The notes beneath the pieces are model-generated. The model was not told where the DNA came from, ran no database searches, and saw nothing but the letters and a program-made list of their open reading frames with translations. From the NCBI GenBank assembly GCA_001910725.1, contig MJGA01000004.1, positions 1,550,001 through 1,614,000 on the forward strand: a stretch of DNA of 64,000 bases, given 5' to 3'. This document shows positions 24,814-36,665 of the stretch, piece by piece (position 1 is the first letter of the stretch; every line of letters begins with the position of its first letter). The stretch comes from Phanerodontia chrysosporium (taxonomy: Eukaryota; Basidiomycota; Agaricomycetes; Polyporales; Phanerochaetaceae). A program made the translations under genes and the position numbers.

Positions 24814-27797
24814 TCATGCGGGCGTCGCGGGAGTCGCGGGCAGCGACTCCGCGCGCAATTCGTACGGAAGCGTCTGCCCGACGCTGCCCACCCAGCGCCA
24901 CACGCGGAGCTCGTCGCCGCCGACCTCCTCCAGGTTCGTGCGCACGTTCGCGTTCGCCTCGACGACGTGCTCGACCTGCTTCCACAGCCGCTGGCGCGTC
25001 GCGACCGAGTGCTCGCCCTGCAGCACCGCGTCACGCAGCTGTGTCGACGGGATGTACGGTCGCGGCGCCGAGATCGGGTCTGCCTGATGCGCGAGCTCCT
25101 GGTTCCGGAGCATGTCGAACACCGTGTCGACGAGCACCGCGACGCGCTCGCGATCCTCCAGGCGCTGCCGACGGCGGTGTTTCGCCGCCTGTGTGGCCAG
25201 CAATACGCCGACGGTGCCTGTGCGCGGTTGTGTCAGCGGCCGTGTTCGTCCTGTTTGCGCTACGTGCCGGCTTACCAAGAATCTGCTTCCACCACGCGGA
25301 CCACGAGTCTAGAGCCTTGACCTTGACGGTGCAGAGCATGTCCATCTTTGGCGTACGGTGCGCGATGTAACGATGTCCTCTGCCGTCTCGGGTTAGTCAG
25401 GGCCTGCAAACGGATCGGTCTGAAACACGCACCGTTCGTCTTCGCCGATGAAAACGCCGCCCCATTCGACGAGTTGTTGGATTGCTTCATTGTACGTATC
25501 CTCGAGGGTCGATAGCAGCTGGGGCTAGCCGAGACATGTATTCAAGCTTGAACGATTCATACGAACGAGATGGTACTCACCGAATTCTTCTTCTTGGCGG
25601 CATCCTTCCTCAGGTTCTCCTTGAGCACGTCTATTTCGATACCCCACTTTTTGGCCTCTTGAGCAGCACCTATCGGCTGAACATCGGGACGAACACCCGC
25701 GCATAGCCGACGGCCCCTCTCAGCAGCCAGGATAGACTCAATGGCCTTGCCTAGGGCGCCAATGTGCCGCTTGCGCTTAGGGTCCTCGACACAGCGCGGA
25801 GGGAGCGCAACGGGGCCCAAACCTGGCATTCCGTCCAACAAAAGCGACAAGCCGGTGTACGCCAAGTCGAGCGGACCCTTGTTCCCAAAAGTCGGTGCGA
25901 CGGCCAAGGACGGATTGACATATGCATTCTGGTTGTCGATTGGTCGCAGGGAGGAAGGGATGGAGAGGAAGGAGAGAAGCGGGTGCGGGCGCAGCAAGTA
26001 ACCGTTTTCACAAGTGACAATCGCAGGCGTACAAGCGGCGTGCTCAGGGCATGGCTGGCACGTCTGGGGCTGGGGCAGCGGAATGAACGGTGGAGGGGGA
26101 CAGGCCTCACTGAAGACGACGTCGGAACCCTCGGACCCGACGACTTGTGTCGGCTTTGGAGAGGGCACGTCCTGGGTGCTGTCGGGCAGGATCGAGAACA
26201 GCGTCGTCCTGTTCTGTCGATTGCACTCCTCAACCGCTGCACGGCGAACCTTCAGACCCTCGAGGATCTCATTGGTGTTTCTCCCAGTCTCGCAGAAACC
26301 GATAGAAGCGGACTCCGCCTTGTACATCCAGACCGTGGTGAGAACACCACTGCCAAGAAGAGCAAGCATGAAGTTGCCGAACGAAGGGCCCCACCCTCTG
26401 GTCCTAGGTCTGGGCCTTGCGACCTCATGGGCGGCATCATCCTGCGAAGATACGAGGTCCTGTCCCTCATCACTTGGCGCCTGTGAGAGGACATCAAGCT
26501 GTGACTCTGACTTCTCTGTTCGCTCCTCAATGACAGAGAGTGCAACCTTCGTGTCCTGTTCTGTGAGTGGCTCCGGCTGCTTCCTGGGAGAAAGACTCGA
26601 TCGCGGGCTCGGCCTCTTGGGACTGGGCTTGGGACTAGCCTTGGGGCTAAGGCGCGGACTCGGGGCGGTGAAGATAGCCTCCTCCTGCATTTCTACCTTC
26701 GACTCCTCCTGGTCAAACTCCACGGCCACGCCCCTGCTGGCCACCATGACCTCAGGAGTCGCAAGTCTGGCCCGAGAGGTAGTCGCCTTCGACTCCTGGA
26801 AGACCGTGTCCGGAAGTTCAGGCTCAAACTCACTTTCAGGAGGTTTGACAGCCGCTGCGCGCCTTCTGGGTATCTTCGACGGCGATTCCTTCGGAGGCGA
26901 GGGGGGAGGGGCGAACTGCGGCGGGACAGACATAGACTTCTTGGAACGTGTCGGGATGGCACTGCTCCTGCGGGTGCGTGGCTTGACAGGGGAAGGGGAG
27001 GCCGACTCCGCACCGGACTGGAAGATATTGTTGTCTTCCCAGCCTGAGTCTATATCTTCGCGAGCACGAGCTGCTGCGGCTCGGGATTGGGTAGCAGCCT
27101 CCGTCGTGGACTGCAGGGATATCAGAATGAGCTGGCAGGCTTGCAAGATCATGAACGACGTACAGTCTTCTTCCTGCTAACCTTCTTCACAGGGGGCTCA
27201 TCGGGCTCACTCTCCTCAGCGACTGTTGCGGGCTCCGGTGCCTTCGTGGCACGCCTGCGGCTGGTTGCTCGCCCTACAGAAGGCTCTGCGGAAGCACGAC
27301 GGCGTTTGGCCTAAAGGAACTTGGTTCGTCTTCGCCTATACCTAGCAACGAAATGAATGAGCTTACAGGTTCCGGCTTGCTGGGCTCTGGAGCAGGCTCG
27401 TTCTGATCCTTGGGGGCGAGGGAAGCCCTGCGTGAAGCTGCTCTTGTGGTGCGCTACGTAGGATCATCGGTGGGAATACGGAGTCATTCGTACGCGTTCA
27501 TCTCACCTTGCGCTCTTCGTTCAAGGGTCTGCCAGTGAGGCCATCCGTGACGCCCTCGTCGCTGGCCTGGCTATTCTGCCTGGCCAGCCTCTCCTGCTTG
27601 TATTGCTCGGCCCTGCTCTTTATCTGCTCATTGAAGACCGCAACCAGCTTCGCCTTGGTGTGCGGTGTCGGGTACATCACGCCATGGAATCCAAAGATGC
27701 CAAGCAGCTGGGGGATGGTGAGGGATTGTGGATCGAAGTCGGGCTTGAGGTAGTCGCCCAACTCGATGATCTGAGAGGTGGTGAGGCTTCGGGACAT
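24814..27797 (-). CDS. SRC1: Inner nuclear membrane protein SRC1/HEH1 (MAN1 family)
   Basis: Exons 27797-27507, 27453-27367, 27310-27164, 27110-25581, 25524-25433, 25379-25276, 25217-24814; 884 aa. These proteins anchor chromatin, especially rDNA and telomeres, at the inner nuclear membrane. The N-terminal HeH/LEM-like domain is clear (YLKPDFDPQSLTIPQLLGIF, residues 14-60). It is followed by a basic, Ser/Pro-rich nucleoplasmic region with several KR clusters, then a membrane segment (FMLALLGSGVLTTVWMY). After that come a lumenal Cys-containing part (CQPCPEHAACTPAIVTCENGY) and the C-terminal MSC domain (YNEAIQQLVEWGGVFIGEDE, RTPKMDMLCTVKVKALDSW). The gene follows SQOR in tandem. Confidence 0.88.
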
Positions 27798-28083
27798 CGT
27801 GGGCGGTGCTTTGGTCGCTGCCGCACGCGTCGGGCGCGGGTCGTGTCTACGATCGTGGAGGGTCGTGTTCAACGTGTAGACATTCCCACGCGCAGGTCAG
27901 CCAAACAAAACACGTAAACGGGAGTATCACGTGACACGCGTAGCCCTAACCCCACGCTAGGCCACTCAGACGTTCAGATTCAAAGCGAATGTATACATGA
28001 CACAGCTATCCAAGTCCGCCAATAGATTACATTAAGCATGGTATCGTTTGAAGAGGGTCCCTTCTAGCAGAGGAGACAGCGAT

Positions 28084-29774
28084 TTACTGGGGCATGGCCT
28101 TCGGGCGGATGAAGCCAGAGGGACCGAACCAATTGCCTTTGATCTGGAAAAACCCGTCAGTGGAAGTTCGTCAGTCATGGGCATATCGGACATACCATGG
28201 CGTTCCAGTATACCCAAGGGAACAGGTCCTTCTTGAAGTGGTAGAAGAGCCGGTTGGGCTTTGACTGGTCGCCAATGAAGGGAAGATGTGCGAAGCTCTC
28301 CTTCGGCTGAGCACCATACTTGAACTCGGCCAAGAGCAGCTCGCCGTAGCCAGTCAGGAGCTACAAGTGAAGGTTAGTCATAGCTTGCCCATGACAACAA
28401 TGTCGCGACTTACCGGGCAAGAAGTGTAGCCGTCATACCTGAAGTCGCTAACCTTGCCAGTGTCCATCACGGAGAACAGGTTCTCAACGAGGACAGGTGC
28501 CTCCGAGGTAATAGCAGCAGCCGTCTTGGAGGTCGGTGCACTCGAGCCGTCACCAAGAGACCAAACGTTGCTGAACTTCGTCGACTGAAGAGTGCCGGGG
28601 TCAACAGCAACCCAGCCTGCCTCGTCAGCAATCGGCGAGCCCTTGATGAAGTCCATGGGGCCCATCGGCGGGGTAACGTGGAGCAGTGTGTAGTCCACAG
28701 TGACATCCGAGTTGTCGGCGGCGTTTTTGAAGACGGCCTTGCGGTTGTCGGCATCAATCTTGACGAGGTTGTGCTGGAAGAATCCGCCGACACCACGCTC
28801 GATACGCATCTGATTGAGCGCATCGGAGTACTTCTTGACAGCGAACATGGCTGGGGTGCCCGTGTAGAAGTCGACCTTGATTTGGTCACCACGACCGGTC
28901 TTTTGGTAACGGTCCCAAGCCATCCACATGATTTTTTGAGGGGCTAGCGTCGAGATGAATGAGTGCCTTTTGGGGCATTTCGGGTGCGGAACGTACCTCC
29001 ACCGCACTTGATCACACTGCTTGGCTGAGTGAATACAGCTTTACCTGACCTCAGCGCCTCGATATCCCTCCAGACCTTGTCGGCGGTGTCGTACGAGTAA
29101 ATGGAGGAAACACCAGACTTGGGGTCGGCAAGGGCCTTCGGAAGTCCGTCAATACCGTTCCAGTTGATCTGGAGGCCAGGTGCGACGACCAGAGAGTCGT
29201 ATGAGATCTTTCGCCCGCTGTGGGTAGTAATGGAGTTCGACTCCGGCTGGAACGATTTGACGTAGTCCTTGATGTGCGCGAGGTGATCCGGAATCTGCTC
29301 AGCGAGGGTTTTGCGGGTATCCTCCTTGCGCAGGAGACCAGCACCAACGAGGGTCCTGTGCGAATGACATGTTAGATTCGGGTAAGCTCTCACTTGGAGT
29401 ATAGCACTGACCATCCTGGCTTGAAACAGACCCCTGTCAGCACTTTGAAGACATCTCAGGAAACTCGCCACGTACCTGGTAGTAGTGGTAGTCCGCTCCG
29501 TCGACAATTACAACGTCCCCCTCGTTTAGCGGCTTTCCAGCGGCCTTGAAGCGGTCGTAAATCTGGTGGGCGACCGTCAAGCCTCCGGCACCTGCGAGAT
29601 CGAATTTTCAGCTTAGCAAGCTGCACTACTGGGCAGATAACGTCAAGACAAACCTCCACCAACTACAACCACCTTGTACTTGTCCTTCTCCGCAGCAGAA
29701 CTAGCAAAGCGCAGGCCGGAAGACAGACCCGCCTTCGACTTCAAGATAGCGTTTGTTGCACGCGCAGCTAGCAT
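28084..29774 (-). CDS. Mitochondrial sulfide:quinone oxidoreductase (SQOR/HMT2 type)
   Basis: Exons 29774-29654, 29591-29476, 29419-29412, 29355-28997, 28943-28414, 28360-28196, 28143-28084; 452 aa. The enzyme oxidises H2S and passes electrons to ubiquinone at the inner mitochondrial membrane. The N-terminus (MLAARATNAILKSKAGLSSG) looks like a mitochondrial presequence. The FAD fold is seen in KYKVVVVGGGAGGL, and redox-region residues in VIKCGGAPQKIMWMAWD and GYTSCP. The C-terminus (FPWVYWNAM, NWFGPSGFIRP) is the family's membrane-contact end. The third exon is only 8 nt and supplies CCA GGA TG of the conserved PGWT motif. A single intron spanning it would shift the frame. Confidence 0.92.
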
Positions 29775-30898
29775 GTTCGCCTAAGACCAAGAGAACGGGT
29801 ATGCAGGTATCTTCTGCGAGGTATCGCAGGAGCAGGAGGTGAAGAGGAGAGTCAAGGTCGGGCGTGCAGGGACAGCTGCTTTTGTGCGTTCAAAGCATTC
29901 GGATTTCGGGCAAAATTACAAAGATTGGCGTCATCGTGGCCGAGAATTCGGAATGCGACGAGTTTCGCTCATAGAGCGCACCCTCAACAACTGAGGGGCG
30001 TCGCAGCGCACGACAACAGCGTAGAGGTGCATTGCAGGATACCAAACAGACGTTAACGCAAGCAAAAGCCGAGGAGCACTGCTCCGAGAGGATAGACATG
30101 AAATTGAGTTCAAAAGCCGGGCGTACCGGAATAGACTATCGCTGGGCGCTTAACGACGTCACCTCTCGAGCTCGTTTGGCCTGGTTCTTCAATGGTTTGC
30201 ATCTTCACCCGTACGGTCCCGGATGCTCAGTCGACACTCGTCAGCAATGGTTTGGTGAAGATACCCTAATAGCTCCATCTATCTGCCAATAGCTGCGAAG
30301 CCTCGGTAGTCGTTAGCGTGCAAGATGAATATCAGAAGATGGCAGCGTCATGGCTTCTCGTGCGAGACTCGTGGGGGTTAGCTTGACATACCTGTATGGA
30401 ACGATAGAGTCAATGTGCAATGTTATGACAGGCCGACGAGTAAGTCTGCATCATCTCCCAAAGTCATCTCGGTCGGCAACTGACTACCCTAACAGTCCGA
30501 GAGGCAATCCGAAGCTGCATGCCAAGCATGATGGAGGAAACCCAGCCCTACGTATTCGGGCACTCGGACCCGGATTCTGCTCGTTTCTCACGATAGCGAG
30601 CAGACCTACCAGAGATCGTGGCTGATGGCAACCAGTATTTCGCCGTTGTCAGGTCGCTGGAGCCAGCCAACATAAAACCATGCTCCTGGACAGAAGCCAT
30701 CAGGTTTGCCGTCCTCGCGCGTTGTCGCGGGACAATTCGTCTTCGCCCACTCTTTCTCGTATTTCTAACTTATTGGTGGCCTTCTCCTAATCAGCTTTCC
30801 GACTTTCTTTTGCGCTGAGTGCTCCCTTCATTCTTTTGGCCAGCAGGACTGCGCACCATACAACTCCACCAGCTATCTGCACCTAAATCAAAGTCAAA
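29775..30898. other. Divergent intergenic region, no gene seen
   Basis: A 1.1 kb stretch between head-to-head genes. Small open frames on both strands lack homology clues and splice logic. A pyrimidine-rich block precedes 30899, as expected for a basidiomycete promoter and leader. Confidence 0.5.
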
Positions 30899-32107
30899 AT
30901 GGCCCCTCCCCGTGGTTCTAACGCTCGCTTCGGCCTCCCTACTAGTCCCTCCCCTCGAATGCGTACATTAAGTGCTGCCGGGGCCCAAGCCGCGATGCCT
31001 CTCCAAGCAAGCAGTGCTGCCGCGGACCGAGCCGCGGTGCGCAGTGGCACCCCGTCCATGACACCCCCGCAATCCAACCGCACGCGCCCGCCACGGATGC
31101 ACCCTCGGAACGATCCCGGCACGGGGTCTGCCGCGGAACGTGCACGCGCGGACGCCCTGCGAGTCGTCCCGCCGCTGCCTGCCTTGCCCCCGCCCCCCAC
31201 GACCCACACGATGGAGCTCTACGAGGGCCGCAACGGCTCGGCGGCGTCGATCGCGAGCGCGTCGTCTACGGGCACCCACTCCTCCACGTCGGCGGACCTG
31301 TGGCCGCGCTCCGCGGCGTCCGACGCGAGCATCACCAGCATCGAGGACGTCGCAGATGACGACACACACAAAGACAGCGTCGCGGCAGCTCCCGCGCCTG
31401 GCTTCGGTTCGTCCCTGTGGGGGCGCGTCGCAGCCGCTGCGGGCAGCCTGAGCGTGAGTGTGAGCCGGGCCTGGGAAGCCAACATCGGGGTCAGCCCCGG
31501 GGAAGGTACGGACGCACGCCGTCATCGCACGCGCACACCTCGCTGACTCGGCCCGCCGCCGCGCTGCAGTGACCCCGCCCGGCGAGGACTCCCGGCTCGC
31601 ACGCGCGATCAAAGCGTATCACATCGAGAAGGCGCGCCAGCCGTCGGACCTCCCCGACTGGCTCTTCAGCGAGAAAGAGCGCGGCGTCCGCACCGTAGCT
31701 CGCGCGGCCGAACCTGCTGGGCTGCGCGGGCAGGCCACCGATGCGCCCCAGCGCCCACTATCGCCCTCCCGCGCGACCCGCGTGCGCGTGCCAAGGCACA
31801 GGCAGACGGAGAGGCCGACGTGACCGTGTCGCGTGCCGCGCAGCGGCTGCGGGAGCTGCGAGGTGAGAAGGCGGCAAAGCGCACTCCGACGATCCGCTTC
31901 GTAGATACACCGCACCCAAGACACGCTGCGAAACAACGGGTGCAGGAGGACGCGCCGTCTCCGCCGCCCGCTGATCCCCTTCCGCTCCCCGAGCTGCCTG
32001 AGCCCAGGCTCGTGACAAACGTACGCCCTGTGGCCAGCCTGAAAAGCATCGGCAAGCGTCCGAACGCTGTTGGGCTGCCTACTAGCGTGAGACCTAGGAA
32101 ACCGTGA
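30899..32107 (+). CDS. Unrecognised Ser/Pro-rich fungal protein with an LPDWLFSEKERG motif
   Basis: Exon 1 is 30899-31505 and exon 2 begins at 31570, both well supported. A frame change lies between about 31685 and 31801. My working model is 30899-31505, 31570-31685, 31802-32107 (about 342 aa). The protein is low-complexity: Pro/Ala/Ser-rich, with an acidic patch (SIEDVADDDTHKDS) and a central helix (FGSSLWGRVAAAAGSLSVSVSRAW). The conserved-looking core is LARAIKAYHIEKARQPSDLPDW plus LFSEKERG. The C-terminal part (SRAAQRLRELRGEK, VGLPTSVRPRKP) resembles tails I have seen in basidiomycete hypothetical proteins, but I do not know the function. The third exon could instead reflect one missing base. 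Confidence 0.55.
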
Positions 32108-33165
32108 TGCTATCGTCCTCCATCTTGTATTTTTACGCGCATTGGCCATCTGCACTCCCTTACATGGATAGTTTTTCTTGTACAAGCTGTGTATGTAGAC
32201 CACATATCGATCCAACTACAGGAAGTGTTGTTCTCGGGTCCCTGTCGTGGAATTTCTACGTGATCCACTTTGATGGTAGTCGTAATATGCCAAACTGTCG
32301 ATGCGGGTGTTGCCCGAACATGCACCGTCATCAAAGTGCTTTGCGAACAGTCATGAGCGAACTCTGGGTACAGCAGAGACGACACATCTGCCAGTAGTTC
32401 TACGCTTTGGCTGTTGTTGGTCAGTGTGCTGCGATTGTGATTGGTGGGAAGCCCGAATCTGAGCCGCCGGTGAGGGATTTAGACTCGTGGGCCCTCGCCC
32501 GGCTGCACTGTGCAACCGGAGGGGACGCACCGGCGGCTCAACATTTACGAACAGAGTCTCCGAGGGTGAGATCGAGGCATATTTCATGAGGTAGGCAGAC
32601 AGGCGAGTCGCCGCACGCTGGCAGGCGTTCTAAATGCGCACAGTCGAGATGGCAGCGGTTGTGAGGGCGAGGCTGTCAGCGAAGACGGATTTGAGGGGCG
32701 ACGGGCGCGAGCCTCCCCTTGACTTCGAGCAGAAGAGCAATCTGGTCGCGGGGAAGGAACAGGGGGCAGGGGCGTCGCTCATTGGCTGCGACGTCGAGGA
32801 AAATGATGCGCAATCGCCCCGCGAGGGAAATGAGCTCGTGTGGTTTGATATTCGTCTGATCGGTTGCATAGCGACACAGCGACACTAGCAAATTCGCACG
32901 CAAGCCTAGATGCACCGCGACGGTATATGTACCCGCTCGCGCGCGAACCGGTCCTTACCCTTTCCTTTCCTCCTGCTTCCTCCCTCCTTTTCGTTCTCTA
33001 TCCTCGCGTCGAGTTGATTCTCGGCCGACTTCGTTCATTCTCTTTGATAGAGCAACCGCATTTTCCCCAGGAGGGTACCAAGCTTTTCAGTCCGGCCTAG
33101 CTCGTCGACAACACATCGGTCTTTTATTCCTATCACTATTTGTATAAGCTCTTCTTCGTTCAGCC
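32108..33165. other. Intergenic region upstream of the cupredoxin gene
   Basis: About 1 kb without a supportable gene; small opposing open frames around 32630-32890 look accidental. The last 250 bp hold a weak TATA-like site (about 32924) and a pyrimidine-rich run (about 32959-33003), both typical of strongly expressed fungal genes. Confidence 0.5.
32959..33003 (+). promoter_or_regulatory. Pyrimidine-rich promoter tract of the cupredoxin gene
   Basis: A CT-rich run lies 160-200 bp upstream of the ATG at 33166, just downstream of a weak TATA-like site. Such tracts often mark transcription start regions of highly expressed fungal genes. This is inference. Confidence 0.35.
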
Positions 33166-34670
33166 ATGGTTTACTTTGCACCTGTCTTTGGCGCTGCCGC
33201 TCTTTTGGCCGGTCTCGTTTCGGCTGCCCCACGACCTGACAGTTCTATCGGAGACGAAGTTGCTGTCTCTGCTCCTTACGGTGTTGTCCTGTCGGACACT
33301 GCGGAGCTTGCATCGTGAGTTCTCCGGCTTGATTTTCTGTGCACCCAAAATTAACTCCAGAACCTAGACAAACATGGGCGTCTTCCTCCCCCTACTATGC
33401 TCCTACCGCGACCGCGACGTATGCGGCGGAGATGACGAGCTACGCGATGGCGGGAGGCTACTACTCGTCGAGCAGCGACAGCGCGTATATGGCGACGTCG
33501 ACTGCGTCTGCGATGGGCTCCATGATGACCTACGGCTCTGGCAGCAGCAGCTGGGGCGGCCAGGGCTACAACGACTGCGTCAATCGTGAGTTTGAAGTTC
33601 CCGCGCCACAACGCTGCGCTGATCGCGGGACGCACCTATTTATGGACATTGCGCTGACCGTGTTTCTTTGCTCCAGAGTGCATCGCGTCGTATGGCGCGC
33701 CGCCAGCGATGTGGACGCCCACGCCGTCCAGCCAGGGCAGCTCAGGCTCGAGCGGCTCCGGCGCGACCCACACCGTCATCGTCGCCCCCACCCAGGGCGT
33801 CCTCCGCTACGTCCCCTTCGCTGTCAACGCGTCCGTCGGCGACACCGTCCGCTTCGTCTGGAACGCGAACAACCACACTGTGACCAAGTCTTCCGAGCTC
33901 CAGCTGTGCAACAAGACCAGCGACAAGCCGTTCGCCTCTGGCACACATGACAAAGGCTTCACCTTCGACCAGGTCGTCAACGACACTAACCCCGTCTTCT
34001 TCTACTGCGGTACCCCTGGTCACTGGTACGCCGTGCTAATTTCAGCCGTCTTGATGTGGGTCTCACGAGTAATTATAGCGAAAAGGGAATGTTCGGTATC
34101 ATCAACCCTCCCAGCGCTGCCAACGCTGCGACCTCCGTCATGAACATGATGCCCGCCCTGGTTTCGAACAGTTCGGACCTGGCCGCCATGGCAGCGTACA
34201 CCAACAACATGACCCAGGGCAACCTGCAAGCAACGATGTGGGGCCAGAACATCGATCTTGCCCAGATGCCCGAGTGGTCGCACTCGTACGTTATGGAGAA
34301 CGTCATGTAAGCCCATTTGTTGCCCTCGCTATCGGAGCTTCCTCTGACCACATCTCCGTTTAGGTACGCTCGCACTCTTTTCGCAGAGAACCCCGACGTC
34401 CTCGGTGAGGACGGCAAGGTCGACATGTCTGCAGGCGGCAACCCCATCAAGTTCCCTATGGACGTCTCCGCGGCGATCAACAACGCTGGCAGCGGTTCTG
34501 CGAACGCCGGCGCTGCTCCCCCTGCTGCAGCCACCTCTGCATCCGCCACCACGAGCGCGTCCGCGTCCGCGACGCCCGCGTCTCAGATGGCGAACGGAGC
34601 AGGCCGCAGCCTCGCATCCGGCGCAGTTGTCGGTGCCGCCGTCCTCGCGGCGTCGTTCCTCGCGCTCTAG
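33166..34670 (+). CDS. Secreted, probably GPI-anchored cupredoxin-domain protein
   Basis: Exons 33166-33314, 33368-33585, 33677-34025, 34079-34306, 34364-34670; 416 aa. Residues 1-21 are a signal peptide (APVFGAAALLAGLVSAAP). After a Tyr/Ser-rich spacer comes a blue-copper fold (HTVIVAPTQGVLRYVPF, VGDTVRFVWNANNHTV). The likely type-1 copper ligands are His in NNHTV, then Cys, His and Met in FFYCGTPGHCEKGMFG. The last exon has an Ala/Ser/Thr-rich stretch and ends in a hydrophobic segment (VVGAAVLAASFLAL) after a small-residue site, the pattern of a GPI signal. Such proteins sit in the fungal wall; copper or redox roles are presumed. The splice junctions rebuild the copper site exactly, which supports the model. 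Confidence 0.88.
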
Positions 34671-35864
34671 GCTGGACCCCACATACACGCATATACTTTT
34701 CGTGATAGTTATCCCCGCTGTGTTTTCGCTTTGCACGGACGATCCCCCGGACTCATTAGCTTTACCCCTTTGTTTCGTTTTTTTCGCACTCTTTGCACCC
34801 TGTTGAAGCAGTACCATGTCTCGCATGCGAGGAAAGGCTTAGGCAGCCGTTGTATTTCTGCTTACATTGAAACAACGGTTTTTAAACTGCCCGTGCGCGC
34901 GAGTGACAGCAACTTGCGACGGTGGCTCCCCGTGCGCTAGGATTGTTCGGATCAGTCGGTGCGATCAAAGTGTACGCCGTACGGCGCTCGTCCCTCGGAC
35001 AACTTCATGACTTCACCACGGCGTGCAACTTGCAGGTCGCAATAACGGCGCTTTCCTCTCACGCAATTCCGTAACGCGCCATCTCAGCTAACAGGTGCAT
35101 GCCGCATTTGCCACCGACCTCAAAGAATCCATCGCCTTGCAGACGACCCAGCCAGATTGCAAAGTACCACTTCGAATCCTTCGGGAGACCGGCCTGGCAA
35201 ATGCATCAACGTACCCTTGATCAGGCGTTGTGCAACTGCGATACTCTGTTCAAAAGGCTGGTACACAGCCGCATCGAGGCCTCCCGTTGCAGCGTCAGGG
35301 ACGCACTTCAGGAAGACTTCGAGCTACGGCAACAAAGGTTCCAAGGGCCCCAACCACAGCTGAGAATGCGGTGGCACGATCAGTTTGCGCATGATTCAAT
35401 ATTTTTTCGGGTCCTCACGCGTCCACAGCCGTAAACATCTACATGACCTAGTCCGGATGCTATAATCTCAAACATACTAATCGACGCCAGATCAAACAAG
35501 CAGCACTACGTCGTGCGATCACCGTGAACTCGCTAATTGCTCGCGGGGTTGGGCCGGTCGGGCTTTGTAGGGCTTTGTGTGTGCACACTGACGACTCCTT
35601 CCGCATACTTCCCGTACACTCACCGCTTCGCCTTAGCATCGGGCATCGGCCGCAGGTTGCAGGAGTGCAGATTCGGAGGTCTGTCTGCCAGGACGTGGAC
35701 GCACACACACTAATCAGGGGTTGGCATATATCGACACATTGCCGTCGACTCGCGAGCTTTCCTGACAACGCGCAAATCCACGCCCAGTATAAGTATTAAC
35801 TTGCCCCTCCCCCTGGGTATCCAACGCAACTGCAATACTTCGATGAAGTCTATCTTCAACAGTA
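34671..35864. other. Intergenic region upstream of the decayed esterase copy
   Basis: About 1.2 kb with no supportable gene. It contains the cupredoxin 3' end and probably the dead promoter of the pseudogene that follows. Confidence 0.5.
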
Positions 35865-36665
35865 TCCCACGGCAGTCTGTTTGCTCGACCTCGCCCAGAC
35901 GTACGCCGCATGGCAGAGCGTTCCGCCGCACGAACTTCTATGTCGGGGCCAGCAGCCGTCTCTGGTCAGCCATGGGCAGATGTATGCCGAGCACCATGCC
36001 CGCTGAGGCGATGCAGTCGCTCCCGCCACTCATTGTGCATGGCCTCGGCATGACGGGCGCCAACTCTCCGAATGCGCCCAAGGGACGCACCGGCTGGGCG
36101 GACCACTTCTTGAGCAAGGGCTGGCAGTGGCGCCGACAATACTGTGACTGACCTACTGCTACAAGATGCACATCATCTAACTTACCAGCCGTCCTGCGGC
36201 CGCCCCCGTGGCTAGACGCAACGGGTGGTAGCGCCGGGTTTTTCGACGCAGGCACCATCGAGGCCGAGTTCACCGCACCGCAACGCCTTGGGCTCTCGCG
36301 CGAGTACACACGGCGGCAACACTAGCTTCGACCTGCTTCGACAGGTCCTTGCGGTCAACGGTGCAGTAGGGATCACACGCAGATGGAGGCCGAGATGCAT
36401 GTCGCGGCAGCAGGCCTGTTCGACAAAACTGGGGTGAGCACGTTTAGTGGCTGCATAGCGGTGGTTGATTGCGCCTACTATGCTTTCCAAGGCCTTCAGC
36501 CGGTCATACTTTTGGCCCACTCGCAGCGCGGCGGGCAGGGCTTCGTCCCCGGCGATGCGTGCCCGGCGAATCTGCGCGACAGCGTGGCCATGGAGCCTTC
36601 AGAGACGCCGTCTTTGGGCGCCATGCGCGCCATGGCTTGCAAAGACCGTGGAATCGCATACGTAG
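35865..36665 (+). pseudogene. Decayed copy of the neighbouring secreted alpha/beta-hydrolase gene
   Basis: Blocks of similarity to the intact gene at 37237-38498 appear in the same order but in changing frames. RRTNFYVGASS matches RRTYFYAGGSF; LIVHGLGMTGANSPN matches LFIHGLSMTGTNFLN; GWADHFLSKGW matches GWADHFMSKGW; FDKTG matches FSKTG; and LAHSQRGG matches the nucleophile motif LAHSQGG. The middle of the gene is largely missing, stops and frame shifts interrupt it, and the active-site loop carries an extra Arg. The intact paralogue starts about 570 bp downstream, so this looks like a tandem duplicate that died. No functional product is expected. Confidence 0.82.

Noticed and set aside
30032..30625. 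Small plus-strand frames between SQOR and the unknown gene
   Set aside because: No splice logic joins them and no motif is present.
32630..32888. Opposing small open frames on both strands upstream of the cupredoxin gene
   Set aside because: Both strands are open at once, which is typical of chance in this composition. No signal peptide or conserved motif is seen.
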